Assembly (NCBI RefSeq): GCF_028882255.1
Contig: NZ_JARBUY010000001.1
Coordinates: forward strand, 1,350,182 to 1,414,181
From: Maribacter polysaccharolyticus
GTDB lineage: Bacteria; Bacteroidota; Bacteroidia; Flavobacteriales; Flavobacteriaceae
Direction of reading: 5' to 3'
DNA length: 64,000 nt
In this document: positions 21,053 to 29,670 of the stretch, piece by piece
Numbering within the stretch: position 1 is the stretch's first letter
Layout of the letters: the number at the start of each line of letters is the position of its first letter
The notes under the pieces: generated by a model
The model's input: only the letters and a program-made list of their open reading frames with translations
The model's database searches: none
What the model was told of the DNA's origin: nothing
Program-made: the position numbers and the translations under genes

Positions 21053-22363
21053 AATGCTGAAGCCATAAATGACCATAAAGGCCGAGACCCCAAGAATCAA
21101 TGTTCCCAAGGTCAAGGTTTTATTCCCTTGTTTTACATCCATACCGGTCAATTGGGTAAACACCCAAAAGAAACTATCATTGGCATGGGACACGACTAAG
21201 GAACCCGCACCAATGGCCAAAACGGTCATGGTAGCCATCGTGCTTCCGTCTAAACCCAAAGCGGGCATTATGGGAGCAATAATTGAAGCTGTCGTAATCA
21301 ACGCCACGGTCGAAGAGCCTTGTGTCGTTTTCAAACAAGCTGCCAGTAAGAAAGGCAATAAGAGGCCGACGCCCATATCCGGAAAATTATCGGTAATGAG
21401 ATCTGCAATACCCGAACCCTGTAACATCTTCCCAAAAATACCCCCAGCACCCGTAATCAACAGTATCGGTGCAGCAGATTTTACGGCATCCCCAAACCAA
21501 CCTGTGGCCGAGTATACCTTTTCATCCAGCTTCCTTGGCAACATCAGGGAAAGGGCCACCCCTATCAACAAAGCAATTACCGGAGTGCCCAAAAAAGAAA
21601 TCACGGGATAAAGGGCATTCGTTGTCAATGCGGCATCGGGATACTCAAAAACCGATTTAAGGACAATCAGGACTATAGGCACAAGAATGGATAATAACGA
21701 CACCCATAGTTTGGGCCTATATTCCTTTTCTTTTACCACTTCCAATAGAATGGGTATTTTCGTTTTAGAGGCGATTTGGGTTGCAAAAAAATAACTGGGG
21801 ACCAATGCGATCGAACTTACTATGACTCCCCATAAAATGACATCCCCTAAATCTGCCTTCAAAATTCCGGCAGCTGCAATAGGCCCGGGTGTTGGGGGAA
21901 CCATAACATGGGTCGCGAACAGTCCCAATCCCAGGGCAACCGATGTACCTGCAAATGATTTCCCTGCCTGATCGGACAAAGCTTTGTTCAACGAATTCAA
22001 CATGATAAATGCACTATCCGCAAATACCGGAATGGAAACCAGATACCCTGTAAGCAACATGGCCAAATGGATCGATTTCTCCCCGATAATCTTGATCATA
22101 CGTACCGAGATTACCATGGCTCCCCCGGATTTTTCCAAAACCGTACCTATGACCACCCCAAAAAATATGATCAGGCCTATTTTGCCCATCAAGCCACCAA
22201 AACCGTCATTGATAGCACTTAAGATATCCGAAATGTCCATCCCTTTTATAAATCCGTAGGCGATGGCCGCAATAAGCAATACAAAAAACGGATGTATTTT
22301 CCATTTCACGATTCCCAATACAATAAAGGCCAAGGAAAGTACTAAAGCGAAGATATACAACAT
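21038..22363 (-). CDS. GntP-family gluconate/organic acid permease
   Basis: A 441-residue inner-membrane symporter with about twelve hydrophobic helices. GntP-family marks include the TGYLVSIPVFADSAFIMLNSL segment, HVMVPPTPGPIAAAG and the late VSHANDSFFWV. Family members import gluconate or related sugar acids with protons. No gluconate kinase or dehydratase is adjacent, so the substrate is only inferred. An inverted repeat sits 13 nt upstream of the start and may be an operator. Confidence 0.93.
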   Translation of the reverse strand: MLYIFALVLSLAFIVLGIVKWKIHPFFVLLIAAIAYGFIKGMDISDILSAINDGFGGLMGKIGLIIFFGVVIGTVLEKSGGAMVISVRMIKIIGEKSIHLAMLLTGYLVSIPVFADSAFIMLNSLNKALSDQAGKSFAGTSVALGLGLFATHVMVPPTPGPIAAAGILKADLGDVILWGVIVSSIALVPSYFFATQIASKTKIPILLEVVKEKEYRPKLWVSLLSILVPIVLIVLKSVFEYPDAALTTNALYPVISFLGTPVIALLIGVALSLMLPRKLDEKVYSATGWFGDAVKSAAPILLITGAGGIFGKMLQGSGIADLITDNFPDMGVGLLLPFLLAACLKTTQGSSTVALITTASIIAPIMPALGLDGSTMATMTVLAIGAGSLVVSHANDSFFWVFTQLTGMDVKQGNKTLTLGTLILGVSAFMVIYGFSIFMVD

Positions 22364-22375
22364 GGTAAGTGGTCG

Positions 22376-22396
22376 GGATTAGATAATACCTAATCC
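22376..22396 (-). promoter_or_regulatory. Inverted repeat upstream of the GntP gene
   Basis: GGATTAG and CTAATCC form perfect 7-nt arms around a 7-nt spacer, 12 nt before the GntP ATG. On the minus strand a near -7 box (TATTTTTA) lies just upstream, so the repeat sits near the transcript start, a usual operator position. A leader hairpin is the alternative. Confidence 0.4.
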
Positions 22397-22481
22397 TAAA
22401 AATAGGGATTATTTTTGTTCCCGCCCTATATGATCTTCCATTTGGATTGGGTCCAACCCAAAATCGCCATGGGATATTTAC

Positions 22482-23786
22482 TTATGAAACAGGCACACCG
22501 TATAGATCGAAATCAGCAGCTTCCACGATTTTGATCATCGCAAATTCGCCCTGTTTCAAATAAAATTGAGTAGCATCTATCAATACCTCGTTATCCACAT
22601 CCGGCGAATCGAATTCGGTCCTACCCACAAAATAGTTGCCTTCTTTACGATCGATGATACATCGGAACGTTTTCCCTATTTTTTCTTGGTTCAGCTCCCA
22701 TGAAATCTGTGATTGTATCTCCATGATCTCATTGGCACGTTCTTGCTTTACTTCCTCAGGAACATTATCCTCTAGATTATAGGCATGGGTATTTTCCTCA
22801 TGACTGTAGGTAAAACAACCCAAGCGCTCAAAACGCATGGCTTGCACCCAATCTTTCAAGGTTTGGAAATCTTCCTCGGTTTCTCCGGGATACCCAACGA
22901 TCAAGGTGGTCCTGATCGCCATATTGGGGACATACTCCCTAAAATCGGAAATAAGTTTGGTGGTTTTCTGCTGGGTAGTCCCACGACGCATACTCTTTAG
23001 AATGCTGTCCGAGATATGTTGTAATGGTATATCGAGGTAATTACAGACCTTGGGTTCTTTGTTCATAACGTCAAGAACATCCATGGGGAATCCGGTAGGA
23101 AATGCATAATGCAAACGGATCCACTCAATTCCCTCAACCTTCACCAACGCTTGGAGCAATTCGGCCAAATTCCGCTTTTTATAAATATCCAAACCGTAGT
23201 AGGTAAGGTCTTGGGCAATCAAAATCAACTCCTTGACCCCCTTTACAGCCAACTTTTCGGCTTCAATGACCAAGTCCTCAATAGGTTTGCTTTTATGCTT
23301 GCCTCGCATTAGGGGGATAGCACAAAAAGAACAAGGCCTATCACACCCCTCAGCTATTTTTAGGTAGGCATAATTTTTCGGGGTCGTCGTCAAACGTTCC
23401 CCAATCAACTCATGCTTATAATCAGCCCCTAAGGCTTTTAACAAATTGGGCAATTCACTGGTTCCGAAATAAGCATCTACATTGGGGATTTCCTTTTGAA
23501 GATCGGGCTTATACCGTTCACTTAAACACCCGGTCACAAAAACCTTGTCCACTATACCGCTCTCTTTCTTTTCGACATATTCCAATATGGTATTCACACT
23601 TTCCTCTTTGGCATTATCAATAAAGCCACAGGTATTGATGACGACCACATTGCCCTCCTCCTCATGTACAACCTCCTTCTCATTGGCCTTTAACTGCCCC
23701 ATGAGCACTTCGGAATCGTACACATTTTTGGAGCAGCCCAAGGTTACTACATTGATTTTGTTCTTCTTAAGTGATTTTGTTCGCAT
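22482..23786 (-). CDS. rimO: Ribosomal protein S12 methylthiotransferase RimO
   Basis: A radical-SAM enzyme that adds a methylthio group to an Asp of ribosomal protein S12. The N-terminal MTTase domain starts at INVVTLGCSKNVYDSEVL; the radical-SAM cluster motif is CDRPCSFC; a TRAM RNA-binding domain closes the chain (about 370-434). The 434-residue form from the ATG at 23784-23786 is chosen: it matches family length and a promoter box lies just upstream. A longer frame from 23831 would start upstream of that promoter. It stands alone. Confidence 0.95.
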   Translation of the reverse strand: MRTKSLKKNKINVVTLGCSKNVYDSEVLMGQLKANEKEVVHEEEGNVVVINTCGFIDNAKEESVNTILEYVEKKESGIVDKVFVTGCLSERYKPDLQKEIPNVDAYFGTSELPNLLKALGADYKHELIGERLTTTPKNYAYLKIAEGCDRPCSFCAIPLMRGKHKSKPIEDLVIEAEKLAVKGVKELILIAQDLTYYGLDIYKKRNLAELLQALVKVEGIEWIRLHYAFPTGFPMDVLDVMNKEPKVCNYLDIPLQHISDSILKSMRRGTTQQKTTKLISDFREYVPNMAIRTTLIVGYPGETEEDFQTLKDWVQAMRFERLGCFTYSHEENTHAYNLEDNVPEEVKQERANEIMEIQSQISWELNQEKIGKTFRCIIDRKEGNYFVGRTEFDSPDVDNEVLIDATQFYLKQGEFAMIKIVEAADFDLYGVPVS

Positions 23787-23804
23787 AGCTTTTTTAATGG
23801 GATG

Positions 23805-23812
23805 CAAAAATA
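23805..23812 (-). promoter_or_regulatory. -7 box for rimO
   Basis: TATTTTTG on the minus strand matches TAnnTTTG exactly, 18 nt before the chosen rimO ATG; a partial -33 element (ATTG) lies 16 nt further up. It supports the shorter protein start. Confidence 0.5.
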
Positions 23813-23911
23813 CAACTTGACACAGGAACAATCGGAATTAAAGACGATTTCTTGACTTTTTTCGTTACAACATTAACTGATCTTAGCAATAAACCTTAAA
23901 TCATTGGCAGA

Positions 23912-25018
23912 ATGAGACCAATACCACTGACTTTTATTTCCTTTTTTCTTACCCTGATTATTGGGTGCAACGGCGATTCGGACGAAATTGACATTGAGAA
24001 TGAAGAACCCATTCCGTTGAACATGTACTTTCCGCCATTGGAAGGCACTACCTGGGAAACGGTAACCGCGTCCCAATTACAGTGGAATACCGAAAATGAA
24101 ACCGCTTTGAACGATTACCTTGAAGAAACCAACTCCAAAGGTTTCATTGTCTTAAAGAATGGGAGGATCGTCTTCGAAAAATACTTTAACGGCCATGATA
24201 TCAATGCGGAATGGACCTGGTACTCCGCCGCTAAAAGTTTGACTGCGACATTCGTGGGCATCGCCCAAGATGAAGGCATCTTGGACATCAACAATAAAAC
24301 TTCGGATTATTTAGGCGATGATTGGAGCCAATTGACCCCTGAAAAGCAGGATTTGATTACCGTAAGACATCATTTGACCATGACCACCGGACTTACCCCC
24401 CATTTGGGCGATTATATCCCTTGGATATGCACTTTACCGGCATGTCTTGATTATACGGCCGATGCAGGTACGAGTTGGGCCTATCATCAAGGAGCCTATA
24501 TGCTGCTCCAAAATATGATAACACAAAGCTCGGGAATCTCATTTCAGGACTATTGCAAAACCAAAGTCTCCGACAAAATAGGAATGCAAGGCAATTGGAC
24601 CAGCACCTTAGGACTTAATGTATACAACAGCAACACACGAAGTATGGCCCGTTTTGGCCTCTTAATATTGAATGAAGGAAAATGGGACGGTACGACAATA
24701 GTGGGTAAATCCTATTTTGATGAGATGACCAACACTTCACAGGAGATTAATGAATCCTATGGGTATTTATGGTGGTTGAACGGAAAAGAGACGGTTGTAG
24801 GTACATCCTCAACAGAAATTCTTTCTGGCCCATTGGTACCGAATGCCCCGGAAGATATGATTGCCGCCCTTGGGGCCAACGACCAAAAAATCTATGTTGT
24901 CCCCAGTCAAGAACTGGTTGTGGTACGCTGCGGTGAAAGTGCCGGGGAAATGCAATTGGGGCCTTCGAGCTTTGACAATGAATTATGGGCCAAGATCAAC
25001 GCTGTTATCGACCAATAA
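23912..25018 (+). CDS. Serine hydrolase of the beta-lactamase/class C fold, lipoprotein
   Basis: A 368-residue lipoprotein: signal peptide with lipobox LIIGC, then a Glu/Asp-rich linker. The nucleophile motif SxxK is Ser105-Lys108 in WYSAAKS. A Tyr in WAYHQGAY, near residue 190, takes the place of the usual YxN motif, where the third position is Asn; here it is Gln. Members are carboxypeptidases, esterases or D-amino-acid amidases; a true beta-lactamase is unlikely. It converges with the 25043 gene and stands alone. Confidence 0.88.
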   Translation: MRPIPLTFISFFLTLIIGCNGDSDEIDIENEEPIPLNMYFPPLEGTTWETVTASQLQWNTENETALNDYLEETNSKGFIVLKNGRIVFEKYFNGHDINAEWTWYSAAKSLTATFVGIAQDEGILDINNKTSDYLGDDWSQLTPEKQDLITVRHHLTMTTGLTPHLGDYIPWICTLPACLDYTADAGTSWAYHQGAYMLLQNMITQSSGISFQDYCKTKVSDKIGMQGNWTSTLGLNVYNSNTRSMARFGLLILNEGKWDGTTIVGKSYFDEMTNTSQEINESYGYLWWLNGKETVVGTSSTEILSGPLVPNAPEDMIAALGANDQKIYVVPSQELVVVRCGESAGEMQLGPSSFDNELWAKINAVIDQ

Positions 25019-25042
25019 CAGCACATGGATCAAACCCGGGAT

Positions 25043-25459
25043 TTAAGACAAGAAAAGATAAAGTGCAAATAATAGTACCGGAAGCACTACCAGCAAAGAA
25101 AGAACAATGACATTGGTCTTGAATTTCTTAAGCGTAACGGCATCAAAACCCTTCAAATCAATTGGATTGGGGTATTTGTCCATATAGTGCTTTTTCAGAT
25201 ACCTTATAATCCCAAAAACCAAAACCAAAAACCCAATGATAATATACCATCGGTACGGTCCAAGACTGAATTTCATTTTGATACCGGACACCGTATTGAG
25301 GACGACCAAGACAATATTCATCAGATAGAAAAACAGTACGACCATACAAGACACCAATTTATAAATAGCCGTGCCCACATGCTTTTTATGGACGATGCCT
25401 TTCTTTTGCAACCCTTCGATTACATAAAAACTTAAAAATAGTTTATCCATGGGTTTCAT
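25043..25459 (-). CDS. Small inner-membrane protein of unknown function
   Basis: A 138-residue protein not recognised as a named family. It has three hydrophobic segments: about residues 31-53 (AIYKLVSCMVVLFFYLMNIV), 71-87 (WYIIIGFLVLVFGIIRY) and 117-138 (VIVLSLLVVLPVLLFALYLF), with a basic loop between the second and third. Two ATG starts are possible (25459, 25450). It begins 2 nt after the DUF2911 stop, so it is the last gene of the ftsY > DUF2911 run. Confidence 0.75.
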   Translation of the reverse strand: MKPMDKLFLSFYVIEGLQKKGIVHKKHVGTAIYKLVSCMVVLFFYLMNIVLVVLNTVSGIKMKFSLGPYRWYIIIGFLVLVFGIIRYLKKHYMDKYPNPIDLKGFDAVTLKKFKTNVIVLSLLVVLPVLLFALYLFLS

Positions 25460-25461
25460 TT

Positions 25462-26331
25462 TTATTCTTCAATTTTAACGGGCGGAATTGCCTTCCAAAG
25501 CCTTATGTTTTTTTCATTCATTCGAACAAACTCGTCTTTACCTTCCTGCCTTGCGAGTTTCAATGATTTTTGGGCCGAGATGACAGCTGCCCCATAATCG
25601 CCCAAGGCCGCCTCTACCATTGATTTGACCCTATGGAAATAATACGTGTCCCCTCCAATTTCAATGGCTTTATCCAAATAAGACAAAGCCGTCTTCAATT
25701 TCACCCCTTCTTCCTGATAATACCTTGCAGCTTCATAATAGGTCTGTGCCGACGGATTTTCCTTTAATTGCCTGCCGATTTCCTCTTCCATGATACCCTG
25801 TGTATCAACTTGTATGGGGACACGGACCTGGGTATGTGCCCAATGCCAAACCATCTGCGCCGAATTATGGCCTATGCTATCGAAACCGATAAAAAAGTTC
25901 TCTTGGAAATCCGCTGATGTCACCGGTGCCACCTGCACACGTAAGGCATCTTCGGCAGGATTATAATCTTTTCGCCCATCACCCCAATGGGCAGTGTTTT
26001 TATGAAAGACCACTTCCCAACTATCGGCTTCGGGAAAAGCATAAAGGGCATAGGTCCCTTTTTGCAGGGTACTGCCATTGATGATGACATCGTTACTGAA
26101 AGTAATCTTGGTTGATTCATTGGCCCCTACACGCCAAATACGGCCATAAGGAACCAAATCGCCGAATATTTTTCTACCACGGACCGCCGGTCTGGAATAT
26201 GCAACCTTGATATTGGCCAACCCCACATCCTGACTAAGGGTCGTAAACGGACTAGCTTTAGGATGTTTTATTTGTGCAGATGGGATCAGCACCGTAAATA
26301 AGCAAACAACAAAGAGGATGCCTTTAACCAT
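25462..26331 (-). CDS. DUF2911 protein with C-terminal TPR-like repeats
   Basis: A 289-residue periplasmic protein with a signal peptide ending near PSAQ. Residues about 20-165 match DUF2911 (KHPKASPFTTLSQDVGLANIKVAYSRPAVRGRKIFG, VPYGRIWRVGANESTKITFS), a Bacteroidota family of unknown function. Residues about 190-280 form helical tetratricopeptide-like repeats (AQTYYEAARYYQEEGVKLKTALSYLDKAI). Its ATG overlaps the ftsY stop (TAATG), so it is translationally coupled to ftsY. Confidence 0.9.
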   Translation of the reverse strand: MVKGILFVVCLFTVLIPSAQIKHPKASPFTTLSQDVGLANIKVAYSRPAVRGRKIFGDLVPYGRIWRVGANESTKITFSNDVIINGSTLQKGTYALYAFPEADSWEVVFHKNTAHWGDGRKDYNPAEDALRVQVAPVTSADFQENFFIGFDSIGHNSAQMVWHWAHTQVRVPIQVDTQGIMEEEIGRQLKENPSAQTYYEAARYYQEEGVKLKTALSYLDKAIEIGGDTYYFHRVKSMVEAALGDYGAAVISAQKSLKLARQEGKDEFVRMNEKNIRLWKAIPPVKIEE

Positions 26332-27287
26332 TACATAGTGAAAAAGGAATCTACGAACTCGTATTTATTGAAGATTTGAAGATCTTCGATACCTTCCCCA
26401 ACACCAATATATTTAACAGGAATCTGAAACTGATCCGATATTCCGATCACCACACCGCCTTTTGCGGTACCGTCCAATTTGGTTACTGCCAAGGAAGTGA
26501 CCTCCGTGGCCTTGGTGAATTGTTTTGCCTGCTCAAAGGCATTTTGACCGGTTGAACCATCCAATACCAATAAAACGTCGTGCGGGGTATCGGCGACCAC
26601 TTTTTGCATTACCCGTTTTACCTTGGTCAATTCATTCATTAAATTGACTTTATTATGTAACCGACCGGCGGTATCTATGATTACGACGTCTGCATCTTGG
26701 GTTACCGCCGAACTTAAGGTATCGAAGGCAACGGAAGCGGGATCGCTGCCCATTTTTTGTTTTATGATGGGGACATCCACACGATCGGCCCAAACCTGTA
26801 ATTGATCGATCGCTGCCGCCCTAAACGTATCGGCCGCACCAAGGACCACTTTGAGTCCTTGTTTCTTGAATTGATAGGCCAACTTACCTATAGTAGTGGT
26901 TTTACCCACCCCATTAACACCAACGACCATGATCACATAGGGTTTTTTATCTTTTGGGATACTAAATTCGGTATCCTCCCCAACATTGGTTTCCGAAAGG
27001 AGCCCGGCGATTTCTTCCCTTAAGATCTTATTCAGCTCCTCAGTACCCATATATTTATCCTTGGCAACACGCGCTTCAATCCGATCAATGATCTTTAAGG
27101 TGGTATCAACACCCACATCCGAAGTAACCAGTACCTCCTCCAGATTATCGAGCACCTCATCATCTACCTTGGACTTGCCGGCAACGGCCTTGCTTAACTT
27201 TGAGAAAAAAGTGGTTTTGGTCTTTTCCAACCCTTTATCCAAGGATTCTTTTTTCTGAGAGGAAAATATATTTTTGAATAAACTCAT
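26331..27287 (-). CDS. ftsY: Signal recognition particle receptor FtsY
   Basis: The membrane-targeting GTPase that docks SRP-bound ribosomes. The 318-residue form is a compact NG-domain protein with a short A region, normal for Bacteroidota. The P-loop is VGVNGVGKTTTIGK near residues 119-130; DTAGRLHNK and TKLDGTAKGG are the other G motifs. It follows DUF4295, rpmG and rpmB but a strong hairpin lies between, so its expression may be partly uncoupled from the ribosomal genes. Confidence 0.97.
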   Translation of the reverse strand: MSLFKNIFSSQKKESLDKGLEKTKTTFFSKLSKAVAGKSKVDDEVLDNLEEVLVTSDVGVDTTLKIIDRIEARVAKDKYMGTEELNKILREEIAGLLSETNVGEDTEFSIPKDKKPYVIMVVGVNGVGKTTTIGKLAYQFKKQGLKVVLGAADTFRAAAIDQLQVWADRVDVPIIKQKMGSDPASVAFDTLSSAVTQDADVVIIDTAGRLHNKVNLMNELTKVKRVMQKVVADTPHDVLLVLDGSTGQNAFEQAKQFTKATEVTSLAVTKLDGTAKGGVVIGISDQFQIPVKYIGVGEGIEDLQIFNKYEFVDSFFTM

Positions 27288-27321
27288 AATTTCTTGACAA
27301 TTTTAACCAAAGATATAAAAT

Positions 27322-27352
27322 AAAAAAGCTCCTTTCTTTCAAAAGGAGCTTT
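27322..27352 (-). terminator. Hairpin between DUF4295 and ftsY
   Basis: AAAGCTCCTTT pairs with AAAGGAGCTTT (11 bp). On the minus strand it is followed by a T-run (six T, then ATTTTA). It lies between the DUF4295 stop and the ftsY start, so it can end or attenuate the ribosomal-protein transcript before ftsY. Confidence 0.75.
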
Positions 27353-27375
27353 GACGAATTGATTATCTCAATCCA

Positions 27376-27528
27376 TTATTTTTTCGCAAGCCATTCATTG
27401 ACAACTTCAGGAGCCATAACGGACTCTTGGAAAATGTATGCCCCACTCTTTGGAGACTTAACCATTTTAATTGCCTTGGTTAATCTTTTTGAACTTGTTT
27501 GTAAACTTGCTACCGTCTTCTTTGCCAT
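27376..27528 (-). CDS. DUF4295 small protein, probable Bacteroidota ribosomal protein
   Basis: A 50-residue basic protein starting MAKKTVASLQTSSKRLTK and ending VVNEWLAKK. DUF4295 is a Bacteroidota family nearly always found between rpmG and ftsY, as here. From memory, a small 50S protein named bL38 seen in a Flavobacterium ribosome structure may be this family; this is unverified. Context and charge favour a ribosomal role. It is co-directional with rpmG, 46 nt downstream. Confidence 0.85.
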   Translation of the reverse strand: MAKKTVASLQTSSKRLTKAIKMVKSPKSGAYIFQESVMAPEVVNEWLAKK

Positions 27529-27574
27529 GACCTTATACGTTATTTGACATTTTCACAGATTGCGAATGCCTTAA

Positions 27575-27757
27575 TTACTTAATTTCTTTATGAACAGTCA
27601 TTCTCTTAAGGATAGGATTGAATTTCTTGATTTCCATCCTTTCCGGAGTGTTCTTTTTGTTTTTCGTGGTAATATACCTAGAAGTCCCTGGTTGTCCAGA
27701 TGCTTTGTGCTCTGTACACTCCAATATAACTTGAACTCTATTTCCTTTTTTTGCCAT
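27575..27757 (-). CDS. rpmG: Large-subunit ribosomal protein bL33
   Basis: A 60-residue basic protein: [18 protein letters not shown], then [23 protein letters not shown] and a MTVHKEIK tail, the standard bL33 sequence. Only one Cys (near residue 14) is visible, so this is the cysteine-poor, zinc-free type. It lies 20 nt after rpmB. Confidence 0.97.
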   Translation of the reverse strand: MAKKGNRVQVILECTEHKASGQPGTSRYITTKNKKNTPERMEIKKFNPILKRMTVHKEIK

Positions 27758-27777
27758 TGTAATCTATCTTTTTAGGA

Positions 27778-28014
27778 TTATTTTACCAACCCTTGTGCTT
27801 TAGCCTCTTTTAAAACAGCAGAAATGCCTTTCTTATTTATGCTTTTCAACGCCTTGGCAGATACCTTTAGCGTAATCCAGCGGTCTTCCTCTGGAATATA
27901 AAAGCGCTTTTTAGAAAGATTCACATTAAATCTTCTCCTGGTTTTATTGATGGAAAACGATACGTTGTTTCCAAACATCGCTCTCTTTCCCGTAATTTCA
28001 CAAACTTTTGACAT
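27778..28014 (-). CDS. rpmB: Large-subunit ribosomal protein bL28
   Basis: A 78-residue basic protein starting MSKVCEITGKRAMFGNNVS, with the family motif NKTRRRFNVNL and the end segment SAKALKSINKKGI. A well-formed promoter lies 31 nt upstream, making it the first gene of rpmB > rpmG > DUF4295 (> ftsY). Confidence 0.97.
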   Translation of the reverse strand: MSKVCEITGKRAMFGNNVSFSINKTRRRFNVNLSKKRFYIPEEDRWITLKVSAKALKSINKKGISAVLKEAKAQGLVK

Positions 28015-28044
28015 CGCGCCTAATTTTTCATTTTAAACAGGCTG

Positions 28045-28076
28045 CAAATTTATATCTTTTTTATGTGATGGACAAA
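28045..28076 (-). promoter_or_regulatory. Promoter of the rpmB operon
   Basis: On the minus strand, TTTG (28073-28076) is followed by exactly 20 nt and TAAATTTG (28045-28052): a textbook Bacteroidota -33/-7 pair. The start point would fall near 28038, giving a leader of about 25 nt. This is the best promoter match in the window. Confidence 0.75.
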
Positions 28077-28084
28077 ATTCTACT

Positions 28085-29332
28085 TCAGATTTTTGAAATT
28101 TCTTTTAGAATCAATTCAAACGCCTTATTTACAGCCTTTTGTACAATCCTAAAACGCTGTTTCCCAAAGACGAACTTCTCCACGATCACTTCTTTGGGGG
28201 TTGCAATGGCAATATATACCGTTCCTACCTCTGCATCCGAATCCCCTTTTGTGGGTCCGGCATTCCCTGTCGTGGCGACCGCAAAATCCGCATTCATCAT
28301 CGTCTTCACATTCAAGGCCATGGCCTTTGCCACCTCGGCACTGACTACGGAATGTTTGTCGATCAGTGTTTTTGGCACATTCAGTACATTGATTTTAGTT
28401 TCGGTGGCATAACTCACGACAGTACCCTTATAATAGGCGGAAGCCCCGGGCAGGGCCGTAATTTGTTCCGCGATCTTTCCTCCCGTACAGCTTTCCGCGG
28501 TGGCCAAGGTCATTCTTTTGGCCGTAAATGATTTCGCGACCTGCTCTTCGACGGTTTCTTCATCCTCGGTACCATATAATATATCACCGATCAATAGTTG
28601 CAATTTTGCGATTTGCGCTTCCATGGCATCGACCAACATTTGCCGATCCTCCCCTTTTGCGCTTAAACGCAACCTGACTTTCCCTAAATTGGGCAAATAG
28701 GCCAATTTTATGAATGAAGGCAGATTATCTTCCCAATCCTCGATTTTTTCAGCCAAAGCACTTTCCCCCATCCCATACGTTACCAAGGTTTTGTGAATGA
28801 TGTACGGCCTTTTGAATTCCTTGACGATCTTTGGTATCACCTGACCTACGATCAAGGCTTTCATTTCAAAGGGTACTCCCGGTAGGGAAACGAAAGCCAC
28901 ACCATCCGATTGCATCCACATTCCCGGTGCGGTGCCATTGGCATTATGCAAAACCGTCGCCTTTGCCGGCACCATGGCCTGTTGCCTATTGATCTCGGAA
29001 ATAGGCGCTGCGATGACACCTTCGAAATAATGCTCTATATGCTGAAGTACCGACTTGTCCCGAACCAACTTATCTTCAAAAAATTCACAAAAAACCTCTT
29101 TTGTTATATCGTCTTTGGTGGGTCCCAACCCTCCTGTGACAATAACGATTTGAGCTCTGGACTTGGCTTCCGATAGTGCATTGAGAATATGTTGCCTATC
29201 GTCCTGTACCGAAGTAATCTGATAAACCAATACACCTATCTTATTCAGCTCTTTGGCGATAAAAGCCGAATTGGTATCAATAACCTGACCGATGAGGATC
29301 TCATCGCCAATGGTGATTATCTCTGCGAACAT
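28085..29332 (-). CDS. cinA: CinA: competence/damage-inducible protein, NMN amidohydrolase
   Basis: A 415-residue two-domain cytosolic protein. The N-terminal MoCF-like domain (about 1-170: AEIITIGDEILIGQVIDTNSA, VTGGLGPTKDD) acts on ADP-ribose in known homologues. The C-terminal CinA/PncC domain (about 255-415: ATAESCTGGKIAEQIT, ATTGNAGP) deamidates nicotinamide mononucleotide. Its ATG overlaps the stop of the upstream HPt gene (TAATG). It is the last gene of the exonuclease > FAH > HPt > cinA operon. Confidence 0.96.
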   Translation of the reverse strand: MFAEIITIGDEILIGQVIDTNSAFIAKELNKIGVLVYQITSVQDDRQHILNALSEAKSRAQIVIVTGGLGPTKDDITKEVFCEFFEDKLVRDKSVLQHIEHYFEGVIAAPISEINRQQAMVPAKATVLHNANGTAPGMWMQSDGVAFVSLPGVPFEMKALIVGQVIPKIVKEFKRPYIIHKTLVTYGMGESALAEKIEDWEDNLPSFIKLAYLPNLGKVRLRLSAKGEDRQMLVDAMEAQIAKLQLLIGDILYGTEDEETVEEQVAKSFTAKRMTLATAESCTGGKIAEQITALPGASAYYKGTVVSYATETKINVLNVPKTLIDKHSVVSAEVAKAMALNVKTMMNADFAVATTGNAGPTKGDSDAEVGTVYIAIATPKEVIVEKFVFGKQRFRIVQKAVNKAFELILKEISKI

Positions 29333-29670
29333 TACAGATTGAAATCATTTTTCAGTTCTGCAACCACTTGGTGGATATCTTTTTTCAATAAGGGAAATAC
29401 AGTTCGGATCTCACTCATATTGGCAGAATTTTTACCCAAAGTTTCAATTTGAAGCGCTACCGCCCTGGTCTGTTCCATTCCCAACAAATCCACATTGGGT
29501 TTTATTTTATGGGCGAGCTGGTACACCTGTTGATGATCTTGTTCTTCCAAGGCCTTTTCAAGCCCTTCAAGATCCTGGGGGACTTCGTCAAGGAACACGG
29601 ATATCACAGAATTGATGAAATCCTCATCACCCTCTGCCATTTCATTTATTTTATCAAGATTGTATATCAT
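29332..29670 (-). CDS. Stand-alone HPt phosphotransfer protein
   Basis: A 112-residue four-helix HPt domain. The phospho-accepting residue is His54 in QLAHKIKPNVDLLGM, close to the HxxKxxxxxxG pattern. Members relay phosphate between response-regulator receivers in multi-step signalling. No kinase or receiver gene is nearby, so partners must be elsewhere. It overlaps the genes on both sides by TAATG stop/start junctions (FAH upstream, cinA downstream), which means tight translational coupling. Confidence 0.88.
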   Translation of the reverse strand: MIYNLDKINEMAEGDEDFINSVISVFLDEVPQDLEGLEKALEEQDHQQVYQLAHKIKPNVDLLGMEQTRAVALQIETLGKNSANMSEIRTVFPLLKKDIHQVVAELKNDFNL

